Notes: generated by a model not told the origin, from the sequence alone. Counted from the stretch's first letter, positions 49,138 through 58,506 are shown. The stretch: 64,000 nucleotides of DNA from Leptotrichia sp. oral taxon 212 (GCF_001274535.1 NZ_CP012410.1:841126-905125), one strand, 5' to 3'. Numbers and translations are program-made.

Positions 49138-49817
49138 ATGGATATTTTAAAATCAAAATGTCTAATATTAAAAAAGAAAGATTTGAATGAAGCAGATTTG
49201 TTGACAGTAGTTTTTAGTAAAGACTTTGGAAAAATTTCAGGAGTGGCATTTGGAATAAGAAAATCCAAAAAGAGAAATCTCATTACATTAAATCCTTTAA
49301 ATATTGCTGAGATAACTTTTTATAAAAAAAATGGGTACTATACAATAGTAGAAACAGAGCTTATAAAGAATTTTAGCAATATTATGAAGAATATTGAAAA
49401 ATTGGAAATTTCTTTATATATTTTAGATAGTGTAAATAAAATTTACGATATAAATTATGAAAATAAAGATTTTTTAATAAATTGGAAGAAATTTTTGATT
49501 TTATAAATAGACTAGAGAAATTGAAAATGGCATATAAGTACTATATAGTTTTAACTTTTTTGAGAAGAATTATGTTAGAACAGGGAATATATGATACTGA
49601 TGAAATAAATAGGGAGCTTGGCCTTGAATTTTCACAGATATATAAGGAGATTGCCATACTCCATAAAGAAAATGCAGGTGATATTGAAAAAATACAGGAA
49701 AAGATGGAACAGTATCATTATTCTTTAAGAAAAATAGTAGAAATTTTTGAAAATTACATAAATAAAAATTTACAGGTAAAAATAGAAATTAAAAAATTTA
49801 TTGTGGAGGATTTATGA
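49138..49817 (+). pseudogene. recO: recO split by a frameshift in a T tract
   Basis: The first frame (49138-49506) is a RecO N-terminal OB domain: SKCLILKKKDLNEADLLTVVF and GVAFGIRKSKKRN. The second (from about 49470 to 49817) is the helical C-terminal domain: KLEEIFDFINRLEKLKMAYKYY. One more T in the T6 at 49470-49475 joins them without a gap (DFFNKLEEIFDF). So recO, a recombination mediator that loads RecA, seems broken, or the base is a sequencing error. The C-terminal zinc Cys of many RecO proteins are absent. The end overlaps ptsN (ATGA). Confidence 0.8.
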
Positions 49818-50281
49818 TGAAGGGTAAAAAGATTGCAGATTACATTAATGTGGATACAATTAATTTGGATTTGAAGTCAAAAAATAAAAACGCTGTTATA
49901 AAAGAACTTTATGAAGGTATTAAAAATAATAATTCTGTGAAAAATGAGGAATTAGGACTTAATGATATTTATGCAAGAGAAGAAATGGGTTCAACAGGAA
50001 TAGGAAAAGGTGTAGCTTTACCGCATGCCAAAACAAAGGCTGTAGATGGCCTTATAATAACTTTTGGTATTTCTAAAAATGGAATAGAATATGATTCTCT
50101 TGATGAAGAAAATGTAAAAATATTTTTTATGTTTCTATGTCCTGAAGGAAATACACAGGAATATTTAAAAGTTCTGGCAAGAATTTCCAGATGGATTAAA
50201 GAAGATAAATTCAGGGAAAATCTTTTAAAAGCGAAAACAGGAGAAGAAATAGTTGAAATAATTAAAATGGAAGAAAATTAA
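49814..50281 (+). CDS. ptsN: PTS EIIA protein of the PtsN (nitrogen) type
   Basis: This single EIIA domain carries the phosphorylated His71 in GVALPHAKT. The pattern REEMGSTGIGKGVALPHA and the end LARISRWIKEDKFRENLL are typical of PtsN/fructose EIIA. Standing alone without EIIB/EIIC points to a regulatory rather than a sugar-transport role. It starts within the recO stop. A fructose-type role remains possible. Confidence 0.88.
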   Translation: MMKGKKIADYINVDTINLDLKSKNKNAVIKELYEGIKNNNSVKNEELGLNDIYAREEMGSTGIGKGVALPHAKTKAVDGLIITFGISKNGIEYDSLDEENVKIFFMFLCPEGNTQEYLKVLARISRWIKEDKFRENLLKAKTGEEIVEIIKMEEN

Positions 50282-50346
50282 AGATAGTGTTGCAGAAAAT
50301 AAATGTATGAGTATGAAATTAAAGTTATATAAAAAAGGGGAAAATT

Positions 50347-50802
50347 ATGAAATGTCCATTTTGCGGAAGTGAGAATACCAAAGTAATAGATAGTAGGGCA
50401 TATTCTGATGGAAACTCTATAAAAAGACGTCGGGAATGTGAAGATTGTAAAAAAAGATTTACTACACATGAAAAAGTTGTGGAGCTGACTTTATATGTAA
50501 TAAAAAAAGACGGAACAAAACAGTCTTATTCCAGAGAAAAGGTTCGTAAAGGAATTTCACGTTCTCTAGTAAAAAGAAAAGTTGATTCTGAAAGAATTGA
50601 AGAGGCAATAGATAAAATTGAGAGGGAAATCCTTACGAAATATTCAGGTGAAATAAAATCGAGTGATTTAGGAAATATAATAATGTCATATCTTCTTGAA
50701 CTTGATGAAATAGCCTATGTCAGATTTGCGTCTGTTTATAAAAAATTTGACAGTTTAGAAAGCTTTATAAAAGAAATTGAAAAAATAAGAAAAGAAAAGT
50801 AG
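50347..50802 (+). CDS. nrdR: Ribonucleotide reductase repressor NrdR
   Basis: A zinc ribbon (Cys3, Cys6, Cys31, Cys34) and an ATP-cone domain with VIKKDGTKQSYSREKVRKGI define NrdR, which represses ribonucleotide reductase genes according to dATP/ATP levels. The length of 151 residues is normal. RBS GGGGAAA precedes the ATG. Confidence 0.97.
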   Translation: MKCPFCGSENTKVIDSRAYSDGNSIKRRRECEDCKKRFTTHEKVVELTLYVIKKDGTKQSYSREKVRKGISRSLVKRKVDSERIEEAIDKIEREILTKYSGEIKSSDLGNIIMSYLLELDEIAYVRFASVYKKFDSLESFIKEIEKIRKEK

Positions 50803-50832
50803 CTTAATAATGTAAATTAAGGAGAAAAATAA

Positions 50833-51105
50833 ATGGGAAGAAAATTATTTATCGTCGTGAATATTGTATTTTTCATGTTAGTTGGAATGATTTTATATCA
50901 GGCATTTAAGATATATCTGATGAAAGAGAGTATAAATACTGAAATAATGATGTTAGAAGAAAAAGTAAATGAATATACTGAAAAAAAGAAAAATTTACAA
51001 AGTAAAATTGATAATTTCAGTGAGGAAGAAAAAATTGAAAGATTAGCAAGAGATAGGCTGAATATGAAAAAAGAAGGAGAGATTGTTTATAAAGTCGTTG
51101 ATTAG
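50833..51105 (+). CDS. FtsB/DivIC-like septum formation protein
   Basis: A short protein (90 residues) with one membrane segment (about 6-28) followed by a coiled coil (about 35-65) and the end EEKIERLARDRLNMKKEGEIVYKV, the usual FtsB/DivIC pattern. Such proteins take part in the cell-division complex. It lies in a cell-envelope operon after nrdR and overlaps the next gene by 23 bases. Confidence 0.82.
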   Translation: MGRKLFIVVNIVFFMLVGMILYQAFKIYLMKESINTEIMMLEEKVNEYTEKKKNLQSKIDNFSEEEKIERLARDRLNMKKEGEIVYKVVD

Positions 51106-51664
51106 AATAAATAAAATTAGAATTTATGAAACTTTAATCAATGAATTGATAAATGAAGAAAATATGTTTGACTTATATAATTTAAAAAAATTGGAAGAAA
51201 ATTTGAAAACATTTGAAATAGAAGGCGAAAAGGATATATATATATTCAGAGGAAATAAAAAATATATTATTTCGTCGTCTATTTTTTTTATAACAATATT
51301 ATTTATTGCCTTGAATTCTATTTATAAAATAGTTTTAGGAGCAGAAAAAATGACAATTCTTAAAATAATATTAATTTTAGTGCTACTGTTTTATGTTATG
51401 TTTGCTTTTATTTCCTTAATAAGATATAAAATTTTTATTAAAGGTAAGGAAATAATTTCAGGAAAATTGAAAATAAACATGGACAGAATAAAAACAGCAA
51501 TAGTAAAAATAGACAAAGTAAAGGGAAATAGATATGACAGATATCTTGAAATTATATATGATGACAACAGGATGATTAAGCTTAGACTAAATATAGATAA
51601 TTATCTGTTGTTTTTGAAAATTATTCAAAATAATATAAAGGAAAAATTTATTATAAAAAATTAA
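51083..51664 (+). CDS. Unrecognised protein with two membrane segments
   Basis: The start is TTG 51083, just after AAGGAGAG and inside the end of the FtsB-like gene, so translation is probably coupled. The protein has 193 residues, an N-terminal helical part, two membrane segments (about 63-83 and 92-112) and a C-terminal cytoplasmic domain of about 75 residues. I recognise no family. Coupling to an FtsB-like gene hints at an envelope role. Confidence 0.65.
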   Translation: MFIKSLIRINKIRIYETLINELINEENMFDLYNLKKLEENLKTFEIEGEKDIYIFRGNKKYIISSSIFFITILFIALNSIYKIVLGAEKMTILKIILILVLLFYVMFAFISLIRYKIFIKGKEIISGKLKINMDRIKTAIVKIDKVKGNRYDRYLEIIYDDNRMIKLRLNIDNYLLFLKIIQNNIKEKFIIKN

Positions 51665-51690
51665 TAATTACATGAAAGGAAGTGAAAAAG

Positions 51691-53121
51691 TTGAAAAAAC
51701 TTTTCATAATAATTAATCTATTTGTTTGTTTGACTATATTTGCAGAAGATGCAGCAATAAAAAAGGCTCTTGTAAAGGTTTATGCTTCGCATCAGCTTTT
51801 TGATTACACTTCACCATGGCAATATGGACAGAGTGGAAATTCTACGGCTACTGGATTTATAATTGATGGGAATAGAATTATAACTAATGCTCATGCAGTT
51901 TTAAGTTCCAAATTTTTACAGATAAGAAAAGAGGGGGATTCAAAAAAATATAAAGCACTTGTAAAATTTATTTCAGAGGAATATGATCTCGCTTTAGTTG
52001 AAATTGAGGATAAATCTTTTTTTAATGGAACTGTTCCATTAAAAATGGGGACGTTACCGGTAATTCAGGAAAGACTAACTGTATACGGGTATCCATTAGG
52101 AGGAGATAAGTTAAGTACAACACAGGGAATTGTTTCAAGAATGGAACATAACACATATACACTGACTAATAAGAAATTTCTTATAGGACAGACTGATGCG
52201 GCAATAAACAGCGGTAATAGTGGAGGCCCTGTTGTAAGTAAAGGAAAAGTGGTAGGAGTTGCCTTTGCAGGGCTAAATTCAGCAGATAATATAGGTTATT
52301 TTATACCTGTAAATATATTAAACAATTTCCTTGATGATATAAAGGATGGAAAATATGATGGTCCACCGGCTTTAGGACTGGAATGGTCAGAACTTGAAAG
52401 TCCTTCTCATAGAAAAATGCTTGGATTAGAAAATAAATCAGGTGGAATTCTTATAAAGAAAGTATTTAAAAATTCACCATTTGAAGGAGTTCTCCAAAAA
52501 AATGATGTACTTATGAAACTAGATAATTATCCTATTGAATATGATGGAACAGTGGAATTTAGAAAAAATGAAAAAACAGACTATACTTATGTGAATCAGC
52601 AAAAAAGATATGGAGATAGTTTGAATTATGAAATTATAAGAGATAAAAAGACTAAAACAGGTCAAGTAAAATTAAATAAAAAGGATATAGAATATACAGT
52701 TGTGACAAATGTTACAATTGAAACTCCGCCTTCTTACCTAATATATGGAGGATTACTGTTTGAACCACTTACATCAAATTATATGGCAGGAACTATTACT
52801 GTACTGGGGTCTGTGTATGACAAGGAAGAATTATATAAGGATTATAAACAGCTGGTTGTACTTGTCAGAGTACTACCTTTTGATGTTAATTTAGGATATT
52901 CAGATGCAGTAAATGAAATTATAGTAAAAGTGAATGGAGAAAAATATAAAGATTTTAAAGATTTTGCTCAAAAAGTAAAAAATGTAAAGTCAGAATTTAT
53001 TATTTTTGAAAATGACAAAGGTGATGAAATAGTTCTAGATGTTAAAGAAGTGGCGGCACAGAGAGATCAGCTGATGCAAAACTACAATATATCCTCAGAT
53101 ATGTCAGATGATATAAGATAA
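51691..53121 (+). CDS. HtrA/Deg-type serine protease with PDZ region
   Basis: After a signal peptide there is a trypsin-like domain with catalytic His68 (ITNAHAV), Asp99 (YDLALVE) and Ser177 (GNSGGPV), counted from TTG 51691. A PDZ domain follows (about 220-320, GILIKKVFKNSPFEGVLQKND), and a second, weaker one may lie at the end. It should act in periplasmic quality control. TTG 51691 is preferred over GTG 51682, which is too close to AAAGGAAG. It sits before the Lol-type genes. Confidence 0.88.
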   Translation: MKKLFIIINLFVCLTIFAEDAAIKKALVKVYASHQLFDYTSPWQYGQSGNSTATGFIIDGNRIITNAHAVLSSKFLQIRKEGDSKKYKALVKFISEEYDLALVEIEDKSFFNGTVPLKMGTLPVIQERLTVYGYPLGGDKLSTTQGIVSRMEHNTYTLTNKKFLIGQTDAAINSGNSGGPVVSKGKVVGVAFAGLNSADNIGYFIPVNILNNFLDDIKDGKYDGPPALGLEWSELESPSHRKMLGLENKSGGILIKKVFKNSPFEGVLQKNDVLMKLDNYPIEYDGTVEFRKNEKTDYTYVNQQKRYGDSLNYEIIRDKKTKTGQVKLNKKDIEYTVVTNVTIETPPSYLIYGGLLFEPLTSNYMAGTITVLGSVYDKEELYKDYKQLVVLVRVLPFDVNLGYSDAVNEIIVKVNGEKYKDFKDFAQKVKNVKSEFIIFENDKGDEIVLDVKEVAAQRDQLMQNYNISSDMSDDIR

Positions 53122-53140
53122 AAGGGAAGGAAATGAAGAA

Positions 53141-54304
53141 ATGGTAGAATTTTTTATAGCCATTAGGCATGTATTGGAGAGAAAATTTCAGAGTATATTT
53201 TCTATTTTGGGAGTAGCAATTGCAGTAACAGTTTTTGTTGTTTCATTAACAGTCTCAAATGGGCTTGAAAAAAATATGATAACTTCATTATTGACTCTGA
53301 GTCCTCATATACAGATAAAAAGTACTAAGGAAAACTTTTTTGAAAATTATAAGGATGTAATAGAAAAAACAAAAGGAATAAAAGATGTAAAAGCAGTTAT
53401 TCCACAAATAAATAGCCAGTCTATTATAAAATTTGATAATTTTGCGAAGGGAGTTTTGGCAAAAGGTATAGATGCAGAAAATGTAAAAAATGACCTAAAT
53501 CTGAGAATAGTTAAAGGAAATAGTAATATTTCAGAATTAAATTCAATACTTATTGGAGAAGGTCTTTCAAAAGAAATGAAGTTAAAAGTTGGAGATGAGT
53601 TAAGCCTGGTTTCAGCTGAAAATAAAGAATTAAAACTTATTGTAAGAGGAATATTTAAAACAGGATTTCTTGACTATGATGCCAATCTTATAATAATACC
53701 CCTAAAAACAATGCAGATATTGGGAGAACAGGGAGAAGTCGCTACAGAAATCGGAATTAAGACAGGAAACCCCCAAAAAATTGAGGAAGTGGAAGCTGAA
53801 GTTCATGGAAAACTTCAAAATGATAATTTCAGTATTGTAAGCTGGAAAACAATTAATCAGAATCTTCTAAGTGCGGTTCATTTTGAAAAATTTGTCCTGA
53901 TTGCAATATTGAGCTTACTTTTAATGGTGGCATGTTTTGCAGTATCAGTTATTTTAAATATGATTGTAAGGGAAAAGATAAAGGATATAGGTATATTAAA
54001 ATCAATAGGATATACAAACAGCCATATAAGAAATATATTTACAATAGAGGGTCTCATAATAGGTGTTTCAGGAATGATTCTGGCAAGTATATTTTCTCCT
54101 GTTATATTACTGGTATTGAAACAGCTGTTTAAGATGTACCTTGGAAACTCTTACTATTATCTGGAAGAATTACCTTTGTATATTTCTGTAAAGGAACTTT
54201 TAATAATATATATAGTGGCATTTGCAGTTGTATTTATTTCTACAATTTATCCTGCGGCAAGAGCGGCAAAGATGAAACCGGTGGAGGCATTAAAATATGA
54301 GTAA
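53141..54304 (+). CDS. LolC/LolE-type ABC transporter permease
   Basis: The N-terminus FFIAIRHVLERKFQSIFSILGVAIAV and the LSPHIQIKS segment match LolC/E, and four membrane segments frame a periplasmic domain (about 45-250). The late stretch KDIGILKSIGYTNSHIRNIF is typical of the FtsX/MacB fold. Such permeases pull lipoproteins from the inner membrane for transfer to LolA. Only one permease is present, so it may work as a homodimer. It overlaps the ATPase gene by eight bases. Confidence 0.85.
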   Translation: MVEFFIAIRHVLERKFQSIFSILGVAIAVTVFVVSLTVSNGLEKNMITSLLTLSPHIQIKSTKENFFENYKDVIEKTKGIKDVKAVIPQINSQSIIKFDNFAKGVLAKGIDAENVKNDLNLRIVKGNSNISELNSILIGEGLSKEMKLKVGDELSLVSAENKELKLIVRGIFKTGFLDYDANLIIIPLKTMQILGEQGEVATEIGIKTGNPQKIEEVEAEVHGKLQNDNFSIVSWKTINQNLLSAVHFEKFVLIAILSLLLMVACFAVSVILNMIVREKIKDIGILKSIGYTNSHIRNIFTIEGLIIGVSGMILASIFSPVILLVLKQLFKMYLGNSYYYLEELPLYISVKELLIIYIVAFAVVFISTIYPAARAAKMKPVEALKYE

Positions 54305-54983
54305 TAAGATAATTGAATTAAAAAATGTAAACAAAATATATAAGACAAAAGCTGAAGAAATACATATACTGAAAAATATAAATTTATCTTTTTCAAAAGG
54401 AAATTTTGTGTCAATACAGGGAAAATCAGGAAGTGGAAAGACAACTTTATTGAATATACTGGGTCTTCTGGACGTTCCTACAAATGGTGATATGTTTATT
54501 GACGAAAAAAAAATAAATTATAAGAATGAAAAAATAAAAAATAGAATAAGAAATGAAAAAATAGGTTTTGTTTTTCAGTTTCACTATCTTCTTAATGAAT
54601 TTACAGCACTGGAAAATGTCATGATGCCTGCACTTATTAATAAAAATTTTGATAAGAAGGAAGTAAAGGAAAGGGCACTGGAACTTCTGGATTTAGTTGG
54701 ATTAAGTGAAAGGGTAAAACATAAACCTCTTGAACTTTCAGGTGGAGAAAAACAGAGAGTCGCCATTGCAAGGTCAATGATAAACAATCCGGAAATAATA
54801 CTTGCAGATGAGCCGACAGGGAATCTGGACACAGAAACAAGCTTAGTGATAAACAACTTGTTTAAGAAAATCAATGAAGAGAAAAAACAGTCGATTATAA
54901 TAGTTACTCACAGTCTTGAGCTTGCAAATCTGGCTGAATACAAGTATAAGATAGAAAAGGGTGAATTTAATAAAGTCCTATAA
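54297..54983 (+). CDS. lolD: LolD-type ABC transporter ATP-binding protein
   Basis: The sequence has Walker A GKSGSGKTT, Q-loop FQFHYLL, signature LSGGEKQRVAIARSM, Walker B ILADEPTGNLD and H-loop VTHSLELA. FHYLLNEFTALENVMMP is the LolD version of a motif that differs in MacB. With the preceding permease it would extract lipoproteins using ATP. Size 228 residues, normal. Confidence 0.88.
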   Translation: MSNKIIELKNVNKIYKTKAEEIHILKNINLSFSKGNFVSIQGKSGSGKTTLLNILGLLDVPTNGDMFIDEKKINYKNEKIKNRIRNEKIGFVFQFHYLLNEFTALENVMMPALINKNFDKKEVKERALELLDLVGLSERVKHKPLELSGGEKQRVAIARSMINNPEIILADEPTGNLDTETSLVINNLFKKINEEKKQSIIIVTHSLELANLAEYKYKIEKGEFNKVL

Positions 54984-56071
54984 TGAAAAAGATTTATATG
55001 CATTATGATATGGATGCCTTTTTTGCTTCTGTTGAACAGAGGGAAAATCCGGCATTAAGAGGAATTCCTATTGCAGTAGGACATGGAATTGTAACGACTG
55101 CAAGCTATGAAGCAAGGAAATTTGGAGTAAAATCTGCCATGCCTGTGAGTACTGCAAAAAAGCTCTGTCCGCATTTAAAACTTGTGCCTGTGAGAAAAAG
55201 TTACTATGGAAAAGTTGGAAGGGAAATACAGCAGCTTATTCTAAAAATAACAGACAAATGTGAATTCACTTCAATAGATGAAGGATATATAGAAATTACT
55301 GATTTTATAAAAGGTCGTGATATAAAATATATTGAAAAATTTGCTGAAAGATTCAGAAAACATATTTATAGAAATATAAAACTGAAATGTTCTGTAGGAA
55401 TTGGATTTAGTAAGGTCAGTGCAAAAATCGCAAGTGACATAAATAAACCGGACAATTATTTTATTTTTCAAAATAGGGAACATTTTCTCAGATATATAAT
55501 GGATAAGAATCTGTCCATTATTCCGGGAATTGGGAAAAAAACAAGAGAACTGCTGGGATTATTTAACATAAAAACAGTATCTGAACTTTATAAGATAGAA
55601 AAAAAGGAACTTGTAAAAAAGTTTGGAAGTAACAGGGGAGAATATTTGTACAATGTCATTAGAGGAGAGCAGTTTTCTGAGATAGATAATAACAGAAAAA
55701 GACAGTCTTATGGACATGAAGTCACTTTCAACCAGTCTATGAATGATATTATGGCACTGGAGGAAGAATTAAGGGATCAGTCAGAAAAATTGAGCTATAG
55801 GCTTAAAGAATACAGGGAATTTGCAAAAACTGTAACATTGAAAATAAGATATGCCAATTTTCTTACTTACACAAGAGCAAAAACACTAAAAAATCCTACA
55901 GATAAAACGGAAGAAATATTAAATGCGGCAATGGAGAATTTCAGAAATTTAAAGAAAAAAGATGAAGTAAGGCTGATAGGAATTCAGCTGAGTTCCATAA
56001 CAAAAAGTAATATTGTACAGCTTACTTTTAAGGATATGGAAAAACATGACAGAAGTTATAGTATGGAATAA
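54983..56071 (+). CDS. dinB: DNA polymerase IV (Y family)
   Basis: The palm motif YDMDAFFASVE, with a Phe at the steric-gate position, and SIDEGYIEI carry the acidic active-site residues. The thumb (SIIPGIGKKTRELLG) and little-finger region (RLIGIQLS) follow. Pol IV copies across damaged bases. The start ATG overlaps the lolD stop by one base (TAATG). The C-terminal clamp-binding motif is not obvious. Confidence 0.95.
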   Translation: MKKIYMHYDMDAFFASVEQRENPALRGIPIAVGHGIVTTASYEARKFGVKSAMPVSTAKKLCPHLKLVPVRKSYYGKVGREIQQLILKITDKCEFTSIDEGYIEITDFIKGRDIKYIEKFAERFRKHIYRNIKLKCSVGIGFSKVSAKIASDINKPDNYFIFQNREHFLRYIMDKNLSIIPGIGKKTRELLGLFNIKTVSELYKIEKKELVKKFGSNRGEYLYNVIRGEQFSEIDNNRKRQSYGHEVTFNQSMNDIMALEEELRDQSEKLSYRLKEYREFAKTVTLKIRYANFLTYTRAKTLKNPTDKTEEILNAAMENFRNLKKKDEVRLIGIQLSSITKSNIVQLTFKDMEKHDRSYSME

Positions 56072-56093
56072 TTAATAGATTTAAGGAGAAAAA

Positions 56094-56243
56094 ATGGAAT
56101 TTTATAAAAGACTGATAATAAAAATATTGGAAAAAACAACGATTGGAGAGAATAATCATCTTCTGTTGAAACTCAAATCGGGGCATGATCTGACACAAAA
56201 GGAAAGAGCAGAGTTAGAAGAACTTTTTGATTCAATTCTTTAA
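56094..56243 (+). CDS. Unrecognised 49-residue protein after dinB
   Basis: A good site (AAGGAG, 56083-56088) precedes ATG 56094 and the frame runs 49 codons: MEFYKRLIIKILEK, then TIGENNHLLLKLKSGHDL and the end QKERAELEELFDSIL. The N-terminus is basic and helical, the C-terminus acidic. It follows dinB by 22 bases, probably in the same transcript. Function unknown. Confidence 0.6.
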   Translation: MEFYKRLIIKILEKTTIGENNHLLLKLKSGHDLTQKERAELEELFDSIL

Positions 56244-56287
56244 AAAGGGATTACAGTACCAAAGAATAATTATGAAATAAATTAAGC

Positions 56288-56317
56288 TTGAATAATGGCA
56301 GTAAAATGTTGTATACT
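56288..56317 (+). promoter_or_regulatory. Promoter of the pepD-rnmV genes
   Basis: TTGAAT (56288-56293) and TATACT (56312-56317) are 18 bases apart. It overlaps the open frame from 56288 and so supports the later start at 56378. Confidence 0.6.
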
Positions 56318-56377
56318 TTAAAAAGAAATATATTACTGCTATTTTTTAATGGAGAAATTAAGAAAGGAAGGTTGAAC

Positions 56378-57871
56378 ATGAATATTGAAAAATTATATCC
56401 TGAAAAAGTTTTTCATTATTTTGCTGAAATTTCAAAAATACCGAGAGCATCAAAAAAGGAGAAACAGATTAGTGACTGGCTTGTGAAATTTGCAAAAGAA
56501 CGAAAGCTGAGAGTTATACAGGATGAACATAATAATGTAATCATAAAGAAAAAAGCAACAGAAGGATATGAAGATTTTTCACCGCTTATTCTTCAGGGAC
56601 ATATGGATATGGTGTGGGAAAAAAACAAAGATACAGAATTTGACTTTTCCACACAGGGTATTGAGCTAGTAAAAGATGGGAATTTTCTGAAGGCAAAGGG
56701 AACTACGCTTGGTGCAGATAATGGAATTGCCGTTGCATATGCGTTAGCTATACTTGACAGTGATGATATAAAACATCCTGCATTGGAAATAGTCATAACA
56801 ACAGATGAAGAAGATGGAATGTCAGGAGTAAATAATCTTGATTTTGCTGAATTTGATGGAAAAACTCTTATAAATCTGGATACAGAAGAATATGGGGAAG
56901 TGTATGTAAGTAGTGCAGGTGGAGCAAGAACAGAAACAAAATTTATATTTGAGATAAAAAAAATAGGGAAAGATTATACTCCTGTTTCTATAGAGGTGAA
57001 AGGTCTTTCAGGTGGACATTCAGGAGCACAAATTCATGAAAATTTAGGAAATTCCATAAAAATATTATCAGAAGTGCTTTATCATCTGAGTAAAAGATAT
57101 GAAATGTCCCTTATTCACATTAATGGTGGAGGAAAAGTAAATGCAATACCTAGGGAAGCAATTGCTGAAATAGCTGTAAAACTTGACGGAGATAGTATTG
57201 ATGAATTGAAAAAGCTTGCGGGACTTGCATTTGAAAATATATTAAAAGATTTTAAGGTTTCTGACAAATCACCTGTATTAATAGTTGAAAAAATGGAGAT
57301 CAAAAATGTAAAAGGTTCTTTTTCAGGAATTTCCCTAGGAGACACATCGAATATAATAACCTTCCTTCATGAATTTCCTAATGGTATTCTACAAATGAGC
57401 AGACATATAGAAGGGCTTGTACAGACTTCCATAAACTTAGGATTTATAAATACTGAAATTGTTGACGGAAATGCTAAAATAAAAGTTCAGTCATTGGCAA
57501 GAAGTATGGAGAATGCTCCACTGAATAAACTGGTGGAGGAAATTACAGAACTGACAAGAAAACATGATGCAAACATAAAAATAGCATCTTCAAATCCACC
57601 TTGGGAATATAAGGAAAATTCAAAAATCAGAGAACTGATAGCGAAATCCTTTAAGGAACTTACAGGAAAGGAACCTGTTATAAAGGCAATACATGCAGGT
57701 CTGGAATGTGGTATTTTTACTGAGAATATAAAAAATGCCGATGTAGTATCAATAGGACCAAATATTTACGGAGCACATACTCCTGAAGAAAGAATGGATA
57801 TAAAATCTGTAGGTGAAACATGGGAGTGGATATTAAAAATTTTGGAAAACTATAATATAAAGGAAGAATAA
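56378..57871 (+). CDS. pepD: Aminoacyl-histidine dipeptidase (PepD, M20 family)
   Basis: The protein opens FHYFAEISKIPRASKKEKQ and has metal-site motifs LQGHMDMVWEKN, GADNGIAVAYALAIL, DEEDGMSGV and GLSGGHSGAQIHENLGN, which mark PepD/Xaa-His dipeptidases. The enzyme splits dipeptides such as beta-Ala-His in the cytosol using two zinc ions. ATG 56378 is chosen for its AAGGAAGG binding site; an ATG-like frame from 56288 begins at the promoter. It has 497 residues from this start, normal for the family. Confidence 0.93.
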   Translation: MNIEKLYPEKVFHYFAEISKIPRASKKEKQISDWLVKFAKERKLRVIQDEHNNVIIKKKATEGYEDFSPLILQGHMDMVWEKNKDTEFDFSTQGIELVKDGNFLKAKGTTLGADNGIAVAYALAILDSDDIKHPALEIVITTDEEDGMSGVNNLDFAEFDGKTLINLDTEEYGEVYVSSAGGARTETKFIFEIKKIGKDYTPVSIEVKGLSGGHSGAQIHENLGNSIKILSEVLYHLSKRYEMSLIHINGGGKVNAIPREAIAEIAVKLDGDSIDELKKLAGLAFENILKDFKVSDKSPVLIVEKMEIKNVKGSFSGISLGDTSNIITFLHEFPNGILQMSRHIEGLVQTSINLGFINTEIVDGNAKIKVQSLARSMENAPLNKLVEEITELTRKHDANIKIASSNPPWEYKENSKIRELIAKSFKELTGKEPVIKAIHAGLECGIFTENIKNADVVSIGPNIYGAHTPEERMDIKSVGETWEWILKILENYNIKEE

Positions 57872-57884
57872 GATAGAAAAATTC

Positions 57885-58451
57885 ATGAAAACAGAGAAAA
57901 TGAAAATAAATGAAATAATAGTTGTGGAAGGGCGTGATGATGTAACGGCGGTAAAAAGAGTGGCAGATGCTCAGATAATACAGCTGAACGGCTTTTCAGG
58001 ATTAACTGTAAAATCAATAAATAAACTTAAGACACTGTCTAAAAGAAATGATTTGATTTTATTGACAGATCCTGATTATGCAGGGAAAAAAATAAGAGCT
58101 GTTATTGAAAAAAATATCCCGAACATAAAGCATGCCTTTGTGAGTAGGAAAAATGCAACGAAAAAAGATAATATAGGAATTGAAAATGCATCTGACGATG
58201 CTATAAGAGAAGCACTTTCACATATTCTAGTTTCTGAAAACTCTAAAGAAGTAAAAAATACAACTTTTACAATGGAAGATCTTATAGAAAACGGGCTATG
58301 CAGTGGAAAAGATTCAAAGGAAAAAAGAGTAATGCTGGGAGATATGTTAAACATAGGTTACTATAATTCAAAACAGCTTTTAAACGCATTGAATTCATTT
58401 AATATTACAAGAAATGAATTTGAAGAATCAATAAAAAAAATTGAAACATAA
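57885..58451 (+). CDS. rnmV: Ribonuclease M5
   Basis: The TOPRIM domain is seen as IIVVEGRDDVTAVKR (catalytic Glu) and LTDPDYAGKKIR (paired Asp). The middle part HAFVSRKNATKKDNIGIENA and the C-terminal helical domain match RNase M5, which trims 5S rRNA precursors. Length is 188 residues, normal. It follows pepD by 13 bases and shares its transcript. Confidence 0.94.
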   Translation: MKTEKMKINEIIVVEGRDDVTAVKRVADAQIIQLNGFSGLTVKSINKLKTLSKRNDLILLTDPDYAGKKIRAVIEKNIPNIKHAFVSRKNATKKDNIGIENASDDAIREALSHILVSENSKEVKNTTFTMEDLIENGLCSGKDSKEKRVMLGDMLNIGYYNSKQLLNALNSFNITRNEFEESIKKIET

Positions 58452-58457
58452 ATAAAA

Positions 58458-58506
58458 CCTGTCTAGACTTTCTCAATAAAATGAGAAGTTAAGACAGGTA
58501 TTTTAT
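58458..58506. terminator. Terminator between rnmV and hpf
   Basis: ACCTGTCT (58458-58465) pairs with AGACAGGT (58492-58499), with an inner CTTTCTCA/TGAGAAGT stem and T-rich ends (ATTTTATTT). It probably serves both converging genes. Confidence 0.85.
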
